A stretch of 64,000 bases of DNA from Hyphococcus lacteus (GCF_041058985.1 NZ_JBEHZE010000001.1:496001-560000), one strand, 5' to 3'. Shown: positions 15,719 through 23,060, counted from the first letter of the stretch. The notes: generated by a model not told the origin, from the sequence alone. Numbers and translations are program-made.

Positions 15719-16888
15719 CTAACTCTCCTTGATATAGTTGACTAAGCGGTCACACGCTTCGTTTAAAACTTCTTTTTTCTTACAAAAGCAAAATCGCACA
15801 AAATTGTGTGGCGCGTCCGCTTGGGAAGGGTGGTAAAAAGCTGAAATCGGTACAGCGGCTACTTTCGCTTTTTCAGTAATCTCACGACAAAAGGCTGCAT
15901 CGTCATCACGCCCTACAGAGCGAATATCAACGGTGATAAAATATGTTCCCGCGCACGGTAGAACATCAAACCCCGCCTCTGTTAAACCCTCAGCCATTAA
16001 ATTTCGCTTCGTCTGCATATCGGTCTTGAACGCGGCATAATAGTCATCGCCCATGCGCAGCCCCGCCGCCACAGCTTTTTGCAAAGGTATCGGCACGGTA
16101 TAGGCTAAATGTTGATGCGCCTTCATGACACCGGTAATGAGATGCGCTGGGCCGGAGACATAGCCAATCCGAAATCCGGTTAGTGAAAAAGTCTTTCCAG
16201 CGGACCCGATGCGGACACAACGATCACGCATGCCCGATATTGTCATTAGCGGTTGGTGCGAAACTCCATCAAAAATCAAATGCTCGTAAACTTCGTCACA
16301 TACAACAATCAGGTCCTGCTTGATCGCAATATCGGCAATAAGTGACAATTCATCCGTAGACATCACTTTGCCTAACGGGTTATGGGGCGTATTAACGACG
16401 ATCAATTTCGTCTTTGGTGTGATCGCTCGTTCCAGTGCCTCGCGATCCAGCTGCCAATGGGGCGGGACAAGATTGACGAGGTTGATTCGCGCGCCCGTTG
16501 CCTCAATTTGCGGGGCATAGCATTCATAAAACGGTGCGAGCAAAACCGCCTCATCCCCCGGCGACAGGAACCCCAGGAAAGCTGCTGCCAGCCCTTCGGT
16601 CGCGCCGGAGACCACAAGCGTTTCCGTTTCAGGGTTTAGGTCAAGCCCATAAAAACGCTGGTTATCAAACGCAATCGCCTCGCGCAGCTCGGGAATGCCC
16701 TCCACCGGCGCATATTGGTTTGGCCCTTCTATTGTCGCTCTGGCGGCAATCTCTCTGATCTCGCGCGGACCATCCTCGTCGGGAAAGCCTTGGCCAAGGT
16801 TAATCGCATCATGAGCGTTCGCGAGCCGCGACATGGTCGGAAAAATCGACTGCGGACGATCGGAGAAAACGGGGTTCAAGCGCGGCAT
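15719..16888 (-). CDS. Class I PLP-dependent aminotransferase (methionine/kynurenine aminotransferase-like)
   Basis: A 389-residue fold-type I aminotransferase. PLP residues are visible: Ser-Gly-Ala-Thr-Glu-Gly at 94-99, Asn-Thr-Pro-His-Asn-Pro-Leu-Gly at 166-173, Asp198 and Tyr201 in Asp-Glu-Val-Tyr, and the Schiff-base Lys232 in Ser-Ala-Gly-Lys-Thr-Phe-Ser. An Arg in Asn-Phe-Val-Arg-Phe-Cys-Phe near the C-terminus should bind the substrate carboxylate. The Gly-Gln-Gly-Phe-Pro and Asn-Gln-Tyr-Ala-Pro motifs are typical of the YbdL/kynurenine aminotransferase group, which act on methionine, aromatic residues or kynurenine. The exact substrate cannot be read. Followed directly by the thioredoxin-like lipoprotein gene. 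The ribosome binding site is weak. Confidence 0.92.
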   Translation of the reverse strand: MPRLNPVFSDRPQSIFPTMSRLANAHDAINLGQGFPDEDGPREIREIAARATIEGPNQYAPVEGIPELREAIAFDNQRFYGLDLNPETETLVVSGATEGLAAAFLGFLSPGDEAVLLAPFYECYAPQIEATGARINLVNLVPPHWQLDREALERAITPKTKLIVVNTPHNPLGKVMSTDELSLIADIAIKQDLIVVCDEVYEHLIFDGVSHQPLMTISGMRDRCVRIGSAGKTFSLTGFRIGYVSGPAHLITGVMKAHQHLAYTVPIPLQKAVAAGLRMGDDYYAAFKTDMQTKRNLMAEGLTEAGFDVLPCAGTYFITVDIRSVGRDDDAAFCREITEKAKVAAVPISAFYHPSQADAPHNFVRFCFCKKKEVLNEACDRLVNYIKES

Positions 16889-17060
16889 CTAGGGGTCTTT
16901 TCTGTTCGGCGAGCAATACCGCCAAGGACATTTTGAACTGCAGAACCACTATAGCGTAACTTGCTTGGGTGCGGATAACTACGCACCGGAACAGGGTTTT
17001 TTATTGATTTTCGCGCGGTGCGGGTTCGGCCCGAGCGCATGCACGCAATTAACCGCAGAT

Positions 17061-17092
17061 GAAAAAGCCGGGTGATTGCTCACCCGGCTTGA
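17061..17092 (-). terminator. Rho-independent terminator after the polybasic peptide gene
   Basis: A 10-bp stem AGCCGGGTGA (17066-17075) with TCACCCGGCT (17080-17089) and a TTGC loop is followed on the minus strand by TTTTTC. It lies seven or so bases beyond the stop of the 38-residue gene and should end its transcript. Confidence 0.85.
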
Positions 17093-17098
17093 TTGAGT

Positions 17099-17215
17099 TT
17101 AGGCAGCTTTTTTAAGCGCCTTTTTTGCTTTTTTTAGTTTTGATTCTTGCTTGCTGATAATCTTTTTGCGGCCTTTGATCTCTTTTTTGAGTTTTTTAAC
17201 GCGCTTGTTTGCCAT
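17099..17215 (-). CDS. 38-residue polybasic peptide, unknown function
   Basis: A small gene with a full set of signals. The ATG at 17215 is preceded by AAGGAAAA at a spacing of about six bases, there are 38 codons, the stop TAA is at 17099-17101, and a strong terminator follows at once. The product has about 18 Lys/Arg residues with only two Glu and no aromatic residue. Periodic Lys-Lys and Leu/Ile positions suggest an amphipathic, nucleic-acid- or membrane-binding helix. It resembles the Lys-rich tails of histone H1-like proteins in composition only. It starts 42 bases after the stop of the ribbon-helix-helix gene with no terminator between, so the two probably form one transcript. I do not recognise a family. 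Confidence 0.7.
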   Translation of the reverse strand: MANKRVKKLKKEIKGRKKIISKQESKLKKAKKALKKAA

Positions 17216-17257
17216 TGGCTTTTCCTTAATTGACTAAAAATCGACCCGCGCAACACC

Positions 17258-17434
17258 TTACTTATCGGGCTTATCCTGCTCGGCTAAAAAGCCCTTGATG
17301 AAGCGGCGGATTTCCCGGGCGGCGCTGGTATCCATCTCATCACAATGCTCAATGAAGCGATCTCGGTCTTTGCGATTAATGCGAATGACCAATTGGCTAT
17401 CTTTTTTGTTCGCTTTTTTTGTCTTGTCCGCCAT
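17258..17434 (-). CDS. Ribbon-helix-helix (CopG/Arc-like) DNA-binding protein
   Basis: A 58-residue protein with a Lys-rich N-terminal arm (1-12), a strand Gln-Leu-Val-Ile-Arg-Ile-Asn at about 14-20 and two helices at about 22-32 and 37-50. This is the layout of Arc/CopG ribbon-helix-helix repressors, which bind DNA as dimers through the strand. Start ATG 17434 is chosen because the predicted transcription start is near 17460. An earlier ATG at 17482 would lie inside the promoter. The ribosome binding site is weak. Directly upstream are a near-consensus promoter and a perfect 16-bp palindrome covering its -10 box. That is the arrangement of an autorepressor. The polybasic peptide gene follows. 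Confidence 0.75.
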   Translation of the reverse strand: MADKTKKANKKDSQLVIRINRKDRDRFIEHCDEMDTSAAREIRRFIKGFLAEQDKPDK

Positions 17435-17452
17435 GACCGCTAACGAGTTATG

Positions 17453-17495
17453 CAATGAGTGTACAATGTATATACATTGCATCCCATTCAGTCAA
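17453..17495 (-). promoter_or_regulatory. Promoter overlapped by palindromic operator of the ribbon-helix-helix gene
   Basis: On the minus strand, -35 TTGACT (17495-17490) is followed by a 17-base spacer and -10 TATACA (17472-17467). The perfect palindrome CAATGTATATACATTG (17464-17479) covers the -10. A third half-site, CATTG on the minus strand, lies at 17457-17453. The three half-sites begin exactly 11 bases apart (17453, 17464, 17475), about one helical turn, which suits cooperative binding of ribbon-helix-helix dimers. Confidence 0.65.
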
Positions 17496-17510
17496 GCGCA
17501 TTATGCGCAT

Positions 17511-17541
17511 AAAAAAAACCGCCCCGAATGGGGCGGTGTTT
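17511..17541 (-). terminator. Terminator of the acidic lipoprotein gene
   Basis: An 8-bp stem ACCGCCCC (17518-17525) with GGGGCGGT (17530-17537) and a GAAT tetraloop is followed on the minus strand by eight T. It lies about 25 bases after the lipoprotein stop codon. Confidence 0.85.
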
Positions 17542-17563
17542 AGTTTGCGGGTCGTGGGGGATA

Positions 17564-17905
17564 TTATTGTTGAGGGTCCTCATCGGCTGCGTCTTCGATG
17601 TCCTCTTTCATTTGTTCAGCGGTTTCATCGACGCGATCACCAAATTCATCGGCGGCTTGTTCGGCCTCTTCGCTGACATCATGAGCAGTGTCTTCGGCAT
17701 TTTCTTCGATGTTCTCTGCGGTTTCATCAATGGCGTCGCCCGCTGCATCAGCGGCGTCTTCCATATCTTCACCGGCTTTCTCGGCGGCTTCGCGCGCGTC
17801 AGCACCGGCCTCTTCCATTTTATCCGAAGCGGTTTTCTCACCGCAGGCCACAAGGCCCGATGCGCCGAAAACCAATGCGATACTTAAGAGTAATTCTTTT
17901 CTCAT
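17564..17905 (-). CDS. Acidic coiled-coil lipoprotein, unknown function
   Basis: A 113-residue protein with an N-terminal signal (Leu-rich 4-17) and lipobox Gly-Leu-Val-Ala-Cys21, so it should be a lipoprotein. The mature part is strongly acidic and rich in Ala, Glu and Asp. It has a seven- or eleven-residue periodicity (Ala-Glu-Asp repeats), predicting a long amphipathic helix or coiled coil. It resembles small abundant envelope lipoproteins and YtxH/entericidin-like proteins only in general character. AAGGGG lies about 9 bases before the ATG, and a strong terminator follows, so it is a single-gene unit. No function can be assigned. Confidence 0.78.
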   Translation of the reverse strand: MRKELLLSIALVFGASGLVACGEKTASDKMEEAGADAREAAEKAGEDMEDAADAAGDAIDETAENIEENAEDTAHDVSEEAEQAADEFGDRVDETAEQMKEDIEDAADEDPQQ

Positions 17906-18069
17906 GGCTCACGCCCCTTAATTGCTTTCGGGAAGGAGAACACAGGGAACCGAGAAAGGTTCATTCATAGGCTGAAGATAAATTTCAGCTGCGATTAAAT
18001 ATGAGAAAGAAAAAGGCGCTAGCGAAATCCGCCAGCGCCTAATTTCAACTCAGAATACATACACGCCGC

Positions 18070-19965
18070 TTAGAGGCTTTCATTCGCTTTCTTGACCGCC
18101 TCGGCTTCGAGATAAAGTTCAGAGCCCATCTTTTTATATTTTTCTGACATTTCTTTCATGCCGTCTTCCGAGAGGCGTTCGAGGTCTTTTTTCTCGTTGT
18201 CAGAAAGGCCATCCGCATAGTCGCGAACGTCCTGGGTGATTTTCATGGAACAGAATTTCGGCCCGCACATGGAACAGAAATGCGCGACCTTGTGGGCCTC
18301 TTTAGGCAAAGTCTGATCATGGTAGTCACGGGCGGTCTCGGGGTCGAGAGCGAGGTTGAATTGATCCTCCCAACGGAAATCAAACCGCGCGCGGGAGACC
18401 GCATCATCACGCACCTGCGCCGCCGGATGCCCCTTCGCGAGGTCCGCCGCATGGGCCGCGAGTTTATAGGTGATCACGCCGACTTTAACGTCATCGCGGT
18501 CAGGCAGGCCAAGATGCTCCTTAGGCGTTACATAGCATAGCATGGCCGTACCGAACCAGCCGATCATTGCCGCGCCAATACCGGATGTGATGTGATCATA
18601 GCCGGGTGCAATATCGGTGGTGAGCGGCCCAAGCGTATAGAACGGGGCTTCGCCACATTCTTTTAGCTGTTTGGTCATGTTCACGCGGATTTTGTGCATT
18701 GGCACATGCCCCGGCCCTTCGATCATAACCTGACAACCGTGATCCCACGCGATCTTTGTCAGCTCGCCAAGGGTTTCAAGCTCGGCGAACTGCGCGCGGT
18801 CATTGGCATCCGCCACAGAGCCCGGACGCAAGCCATCACCGAGCGAGAACGACACGTCATATTTGCGCATGATCTCGCAGATTTCTTCAAAGTTCGTATA
18901 AAGAAAGCTTTCGCGGTGATGCGCAAGGCACCATTTCGCCATAATCGAGCCGCCGCGCGAAACAATGCCCGTCACGCGATCTGCGGTCAGGTGAATATAG
19001 GGTAATCGCACGCCCGCATGGATGGTGAAATAATCAACGCCCTGCTCGGCCTGCTCGATCAGGGTATCGCGATAGACCTCCCATGTCAGGTCTTCGGCGA
19101 CGCCATTGACCTTTTCGAGAGCCTGATAAATTGGCACCGTCCCGATTGGCACGGGCGAGTTGCGGATAATCCATTCGCGGGTGTTGTGAATATTCCGTCC
19201 CGTCGAAAGGTCCATCACGTTATCCGCGCCCCAACGGGTTGCCCAGACCATTTTGTCGACTTCTTCTTCGACCGATGACGCCACCGCAGAGTTACCGATA
19301 TTGGCATTAATCTTTACAAGAAAGTTTCTGCCAATGATCTGGGGTTCGATTTCGGGGTGGTTGATGTTGGATGGGATAATCGCACGACCACGAGCAATTT
19401 CATCGCGCACAAATTCCGGCGTGATAAAAGGCGGGATGTCCGCGCCAAAGCTTTCGCCTTGGGCTACGCGCTCTTCTGCGCCGTCTAGGATTTGTTTACG
19501 GCCAAGATTTTCGCGGATCGCGACAAATTCCATCTCGGCGGTGATGACCCCCGCTTTTGCGAATTCATATTGCGTGACCGGGCCTGTGCCTGTCCCGCGT
19601 AGGGGACGGTTTTTGACCGGGAATTCCCGCGCCAGATGTTTACCGCTCGCGCCGCCGTTATCTTCGGGCTTTACGTCACGGCCATCATATTCCTCGACAT
19701 TGCCGCGCGCCTTGATCCATGCAGTACGCGTGCGCGCAAGGCCCTTTTCTACGTCGATCTCAACGCTCGGGTCAGTATAGGGGCCGGATGTGTCATAGAC
19801 CGGCACCGCCGGTTCGTTCGCACTCGGGTGCAGATCAATTTCGCGCACCGGAACTTTTATATCCGCATACTGATCGCCAGAGACATAGACTTTGCGCGAT
19901 GATGGCAAGGCCCCCGTGGTGACTTCAGGTGTTTTAAATTCAGATTGGGGGACGTGTTTGTTCAT
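18070..19965 (-). CDS. thiC: Phosphomethylpyrimidine synthase ThiC
   Basis: A radical-SAM enzyme that rearranges aminoimidazole ribotide to 4-amino-5-hydroxymethyl-2-methylpyrimidine phosphate in thiamine synthesis. Its 631 residues match the long bacterial form. The iron-sulfur cluster motif Cys-Ser-Met-Cys-Gly-Pro-Lys-Phe-Cys (CxxCxxxxC) is near the C-terminus at about 575-585. Other signatures are Arg-x-x-Glu-Trp-Ile-Ile-Arg-Asn-Ser, Glu-Gln-Gly-Val-Asp-Tyr-Phe-Thr-Ile-His-Ala and Ser-Leu-Gly-Asp-Gly-Leu-Arg-Pro-Gly. The gene lies 55 bases after a small membrane protein gene that directly follows a TPP riboswitch, so both should be shut off by thiamine pyrophosphate. The ribosome binding site is weak, which fits translational coupling to the upstream gene. 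Confidence 0.98.
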   Translation of the reverse strand: MNKHVPQSEFKTPEVTTGALPSSRKVYVSGDQYADIKVPVREIDLHPSANEPAVPVYDTSGPYTDPSVEIDVEKGLARTRTAWIKARGNVEEYDGRDVKPEDNGGASGKHLAREFPVKNRPLRGTGTGPVTQYEFAKAGVITAEMEFVAIRENLGRKQILDGAEERVAQGESFGADIPPFITPEFVRDEIARGRAIIPSNINHPEIEPQIIGRNFLVKINANIGNSAVASSVEEEVDKMVWATRWGADNVMDLSTGRNIHNTREWIIRNSPVPIGTVPIYQALEKVNGVAEDLTWEVYRDTLIEQAEQGVDYFTIHAGVRLPYIHLTADRVTGIVSRGGSIMAKWCLAHHRESFLYTNFEEICEIMRKYDVSFSLGDGLRPGSVADANDRAQFAELETLGELTKIAWDHGCQVMIEGPGHVPMHKIRVNMTKQLKECGEAPFYTLGPLTTDIAPGYDHITSGIGAAMIGWFGTAMLCYVTPKEHLGLPDRDDVKVGVITYKLAAHAADLAKGHPAAQVRDDAVSRARFDFRWEDQFNLALDPETARDYHDQTLPKEAHKVAHFCSMCGPKFCSMKITQDVRDYADGLSDNEKKDLERLSEDGMKEMSEKYKKMGSELYLEAEAVKKANESL

Positions 19966-20020
19966 GATTTAACTTTCTTGGAGAGATTGGATGAAATTCG
20001 TTTACGCAGATCAATCGGTA

Positions 20021-20434
20021 TCAGGCGATACCCGCACGACCCGTTAACCCGAGCAGCAGTAAAAGCGCGCCGATAATGATGATGCCAACAGCAAAACCGA
20101 AAACTGCGCCGGGGCGGAGAAAGCTCGCGGACCATTTCATGAGCGGGTCTGGCATCGCGATCAGGACAACACCTTCGATCGCGGCGACCCAGCAAAAAAT
20201 GCTGATCGCGATGGCGAGCGGGTCTGTCCAGATATTGTGGACCATGACCAATGCGGCCCCAAGGGCGAACACAAACACGCCAGAGATATAGGTGAGGCCC
20301 TTGTGCGCGCGAAACTCGTTGAGCATCGCGGACCAGCGCTCGCGGTCAATCAAACCAGACAATCCCGCCGCGATCATGTAGATCCCGAACGCCTTAGCCA
20401 ATGACAATGTCAGCACTGTTGAAGTGGTAATCAT
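20021..20434 (-). CDS. Small four-helix membrane protein in the thiC riboswitch operon
   Basis: A 137-residue hydrophobic protein with four predicted membrane segments, at about 5-25, 46-66, 70-93 and 107-132. A short charged loop (Arg-Glu-Arg-Trp, Arg-Ala-His-Lys) lies after the first helix. I do not recognise a family with confidence; it looks like the small DUF-type integral membrane proteins of alphaproteobacteria. The start ATG 20434 has GGAGG six bases upstream, and this Shine-Dalgarno is part of the closing stem of the TPP riboswitch. The gene is the first in the riboswitch transcript, with thiC next. A role in uptake of thiamine or a pyrimidine precursor is an inference from position only; at this size it would need to form oligomers or work with partners. 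Confidence 0.8.
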   Translation of the reverse strand: MITTSTVLTLSLAKAFGIYMIAAGLSGLIDRERWSAMLNEFRAHKGLTYISGVFVFALGAALVMVHNIWTDPLAIAISIFCWVAAIEGVVLIAMPDPLMKWSASFLRPGAVFGFAVGIIIIGALLLLLGLTGRAGIA

Positions 20435-20440
20435 TTTCGC

Positions 20441-20532
20441 CTCCGTCCCTTCGCCGGTCTTAACCGATCAGGTTCAAAGGGTGCCCGTGTGACAAAACAC
20501 AGTCTCAGCCGGTGCGCCGGCGCCCCTCGGAA
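20441..20532 (-). ncRNA. TPP riboswitch (THI element) of the thiC operon
   Basis: The minus strand carries the conserved thiamine pyrophosphate aptamer parts in order: GAGGGGCGCC, a GC-rich stem, GGCTGAGA, ACCCTTTGAACCTGATC, GGTTAAGACCGG and GCGAAGGGA. The closing P1 helix can be drawn between TTCCG (20532-20528) and CGGAG (20445-20441). The latter overlaps the Shine-Dalgarno GGAGG of the membrane protein gene. Ligand binding would thus hide the ribosome site directly. No U-rich terminator is seen after the aptamer. Confidence 0.93.
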
Positions 20533-20662
20533 TATAGGGGATATCTAGCAAATCAACGGAAGGCGCGCAAGGATAGCGCAAACCGCAAAAAGCCGGACAC
20601 AATCACCTGCGTCCCGCAGCCAAACTAAAAAATCCCGAGTAAATTCCCGCGCATCAAAAGCG

Positions 20663-21988
20663 CTAGTGTTCAGCAAATCGCGGTGCATCCTCGCGCGTAA
20701 GGCGATAGATCAGCAGCGCCGCCCGCGCCGTCGCATCTTTTACCGACGGCACGTCGAGCCATTCATCCGGTGTATGCGCATTTCCGCCCTGCGGGCCGAG
20801 GCCGTCCATCGAGGCGAGCACGTGGGGCGCGACGAAGGAAATATCGGCGGCACCGCGTTTTGACGGGTCATTGCCTTTCAATGGCCCTTGGCCAAGGTCC
20901 TCGCTGACATCCGATACGATTTCCAGCAAAGCCATATTCCCTTGCGTTGGTGCCATGGCCGGATAGCTGTCTTGAAACGAAATCTCGGCACCGGTTTGAG
21001 GTAGGTGCGCCTCAACGATCTCGCGCATTTTCGCCCGCGCCGCTTCTTTTTGTTCTTCGGAAATAAAACGCAAGCCCCCGTCGACCACGGATTTTTGCGC
21101 TACAACATTGGTTTTTCCGAATGCCGAACCTTTAGTCGCGGTTTCGTCATACATTACGTCCGTGCCGCCAACAAGAACGCCAGGATTGAATGTCAGATAC
21201 TCTTCATCAGCAAGCGCTTCATAGAAACCATTCAGAATACGCCCCATTTCGAAAATCGCTCCCGCCCCAACTTCCTCGGAAAAGACCACACTGGAATGAG
21301 CGCGCACGCCCGTTGTTGTCAGCGTCCAACCGGAGGCACCCCGGCGCGACGTGACCACTTCGCCTTTCGCGCCCCCTTCGAAATTAAGCGCCACATCAGC
21401 GCTTTTGGCCACCGCAAGAAGGTCCTTGCGCGATTTTGAGATCGGCTTGCCGCTCATTTCTTCATCACCCGTCATGAAGACCGTAATGTTCGCGTCGCCA
21501 ATCAAGCCAAGGTCGTCGAGCGCTTTTAGGGCATAAAGGATCGCCACATTGCCGCCCTTCATGTCGACAACACCGGGGCCTGTCGCGCGGTCACCATCGC
21601 GCCGCCACTCCTGAAAATCGCCGTCTTTTGCAAAAACCGTATCGAGATGTCCGATCAGCAGCAGGCTGGCACCGGTTTTTCCTTTTTTCATTGCTCTGAA
21701 ATGGCCGGCACGATCCACTTTATCCTGTTCTATCCAATCTACGTCAAACCCCAGCGCTTCGAATGGCTCGGTATGGGCGTGGCCAACCTCACGCACGCCC
21801 TCGTGATTCATGGTGCCGGAATTGATGTTCACCACGTTCTCAAGAAAGGTGATTGAATCGTCAAAATTCGCCTCGACGCGCGCAACGATCGCCGCCTCTT
21901 CTTGGCTGAGCGCGACTTGCGGCGCGGTCTGTGCGAAGGCTGCAACCGGAACCAAGACGAGGGATAAAAGAGCAGTGGCAATTTTCAC
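20663..21988 (-). CDS. M20-family metallopeptidase (carboxypeptidase G2-like), exported
   Basis: A 441-residue protein with an N-terminal signal peptide (1-19, ending Ala-Phe-Ala) and an M20 di-zinc peptidase domain. Metal and catalytic residues are visible in Gly-His-Leu-Asp-Thr-Val-Phe, Gly-Val-Val-Asp-Met-Lys-Gly-Gly, Thr-Gly-Asp-Glu-Glu-Met-Ser-Gly and a late Gly-Asn-Ala-His-Thr-Pro-Asp-Glu. The pattern is closest to glutamate carboxypeptidases (CPG2), which cleave C-terminal glutamate from folates or peptides. The dimerisation domain sits between the metal motifs. The start is GTG at 21988, with AGGAG about nine bases upstream. It lies 69 bases after a phosphodiester glycosidase-like gene and is probably co-transcribed with it. 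Substrate unknown. Confidence 0.88.
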   Translation of the reverse strand: MKIATALLSLVLVPVAAFAQTAPQVALSQEEAAIVARVEANFDDSITFLENVVNINSGTMNHEGVREVGHAHTEPFEALGFDVDWIEQDKVDRAGHFRAMKKGKTGASLLLIGHLDTVFAKDGDFQEWRRDGDRATGPGVVDMKGGNVAILYALKALDDLGLIGDANITVFMTGDEEMSGKPISKSRKDLLAVAKSADVALNFEGGAKGEVVTSRRGASGWTLTTTGVRAHSSVVFSEEVGAGAIFEMGRILNGFYEALADEEYLTFNPGVLVGGTDVMYDETATKGSAFGKTNVVAQKSVVDGGLRFISEEQKEAARAKMREIVEAHLPQTGAEISFQDSYPAMAPTQGNMALLEIVSDVSEDLGQGPLKGNDPSKRGAADISFVAPHVLASMDGLGPQGGNAHTPDEWLDVPSVKDATARAALLIYRLTREDAPRFAEH

Positions 21989-22057
21989 GGGCGAGGGCTC
22001 CTAACGATACGAACAATACTGCAAGCATGCCGCGTCCACTTTGAAAAGCAAGGTTGC

Positions 22058-22786
22058 TTACTGCACACCCTCGGCAATGGGGGCAACCACACCAATGATG
22101 GGCCCCATGGCTGCGCCGGGGTCGTTACGTCCTAGCGCCGGTGCGTAAACGCGCGAAATTGTTCCGTCGAGATAAAGCGCGTTCGGGGTTTGCAACACAT
22201 CGCGGAAGAACAGCGCAAAATCGTAAAACCGCACCGGCGTATCGGCCAGAACGAATATAACCATTCCGCTGGTCGTTACGCCAACGCCATTGCGCCGTTT
22301 GAGGGAGGTCGATTTCGGCAAGAAGCGGGGATGGATTTCATCATCGATCACGAGCATCGGCCCGGATTGGGTCGCATAATCGGCACCCTCTTTACCGTCT
22401 CGGGTAACACCAACCCTATCGCCCTTAATCCAGAAAACCCCATTGGGTTTCATGTGAAAATTACCCAGCCCATCATTTGTATTGAGGGGCTTAACAGTTT
22501 CACCACGTTCTATAAATTGCCCGACCGGCGACCGGTCTTCGTGGTACATACCGGCATTCATGGCGAAAACCAACAATTCCTCGTCGGCAGCCAGATGTTC
22601 CGCGAGTGCGTTAAAATGGCCAAACGGCGCGCCGCTCGCATTGTTCAAAAACAGGCGCAGATCATGTTTCGACGGTTCAAACCGACAGACGATATAATTG
22701 GTTTCATCGACAGTTTGCCCAACACAGCCATTTTGAGCGGCGATTGAAGGGGAAACGAAAAACACACACAATAATATCAAGCGCAT
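22058..22786 (-). CDS. Phosphodiester glycosidase family (NAGPA/DUF2233-like) exported protein
   Basis: The start ATG 22786 gives 242 residues beginning with a signal peptide (Leu-rich, cut near Ala-Ala-Gln). The mature protein matches the bacterial NAGPA-like group related to the mammalian uncovering enzyme. Signs are Ala-Met-Asn-Ala-Gly-Met-Tyr, Pro-Asn-Gly-Val-Phe-Trp, Ala-x-Gln-Ser-Gly-Pro-Met-Leu, Arg-Arg-Asn-Gly-Val-Gly-Val and Leu-Tyr-Leu-Asp-Gly-x-Ile-Ser. The reaction is expected to be cleavage of a glycosidic bond next to a phosphodiester; the substrate is not known. The frame stays open for 58 codons upstream (to a TTG at 22960) but that part is not signal-like. A degenerate TPP riboswitch lies about 185 bases upstream. 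Downstream is the M20 peptidase. Confidence 0.85.
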   Translation of the reverse strand: MRLILLCVFFVSPSIAAQNGCVGQTVDETNYIVCRFEPSKHDLRLFLNNASGAPFGHFNALAEHLAADEELLVFAMNAGMYHEDRSPVGQFIERGETVKPLNTNDGLGNFHMKPNGVFWIKGDRVGVTRDGKEGADYATQSGPMLVIDDEIHPRFLPKSTSLKRRNGVGVTTSGMVIFVLADTPVRFYDFALFFRDVLQTPNALYLDGTISRVYAPALGRNDPGAAMGPIIGVVAPIAEGVQ

Positions 22787-22854
22787 ACGGATAATATGGC
22801 TTGAGACTCGTCGTGCGCCTACGCGGGTTCGCGCATAGTTATCGAATATCTTTT

Positions 22855-22965
22855 TCAATTTGTCGGTTTCCTCACCGCTGCATATGCATTTAGGCCCGAC
22901 GGCAAGGAAATCGACTGAGGACTGTTTGAAACTGTCTGCGAAACAGGCAATTCCCACCAACCCAT
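22855..22965 (-). CDS. 36-codon ORF directly after the degenerate TPP riboswitch
   Basis: ATG 22965 lies six bases after GGGACGGAA, the end of the riboswitch-like sequence, in the place where a controlled gene should start. The frame runs 36 codons to TGA 22855-22857. The predicted peptide begins Met-Gly-Trp-Trp-Glu-Leu-Pro and has no recognised domain. It could be the stub of a lost thiamine gene, a short leader peptide, or chance. It is out of frame with the glycosidase gene and ends about 70 bases before that gene's ATG. Confidence 0.3.
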   Translation of the reverse strand: MGWWELPVSQTVSNSPQSISLPSGLNAYAAVRKPTN

Positions 22966-22969
22966 TTTA

Positions 22970-23055
22970 GTTCCGTCCCTGCGCCAGCATCACCCGGATC
23001 AGGTTCAAAGGATTCTTCTCAGTCCCATTTGCCCATACTTCTTGGCGCGTATTGC
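22970..23055 (-). ncRNA. Second, degenerate TPP riboswitch
   Basis: The 3' half of the aptamer is well kept on the minus strand: CTTTGAACCTGATC, then CCGGGTGATGCTGGCG and CAGGGA, preceded by GGGACTGAGA. The 5' part (GGGGTGCC and the P1 strand) is poorly conserved; AGGA (near 23055-23058) could pair with TCCT as P2, and P1 can only be drawn with about three pairs. It therefore looks like an element that is decaying or has diverged. No thiamine gene follows. Confidence 0.75.
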
Positions 23056-23060
23056 TCCTC

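Noticed and set aside
22787..22960. 58-codon in-frame extension of the glycosidase gene to a TTG
   Set aside because: The extension is not conserved in character, has no ribosome site, and would bury the signal peptide that begins at ATG 22786.
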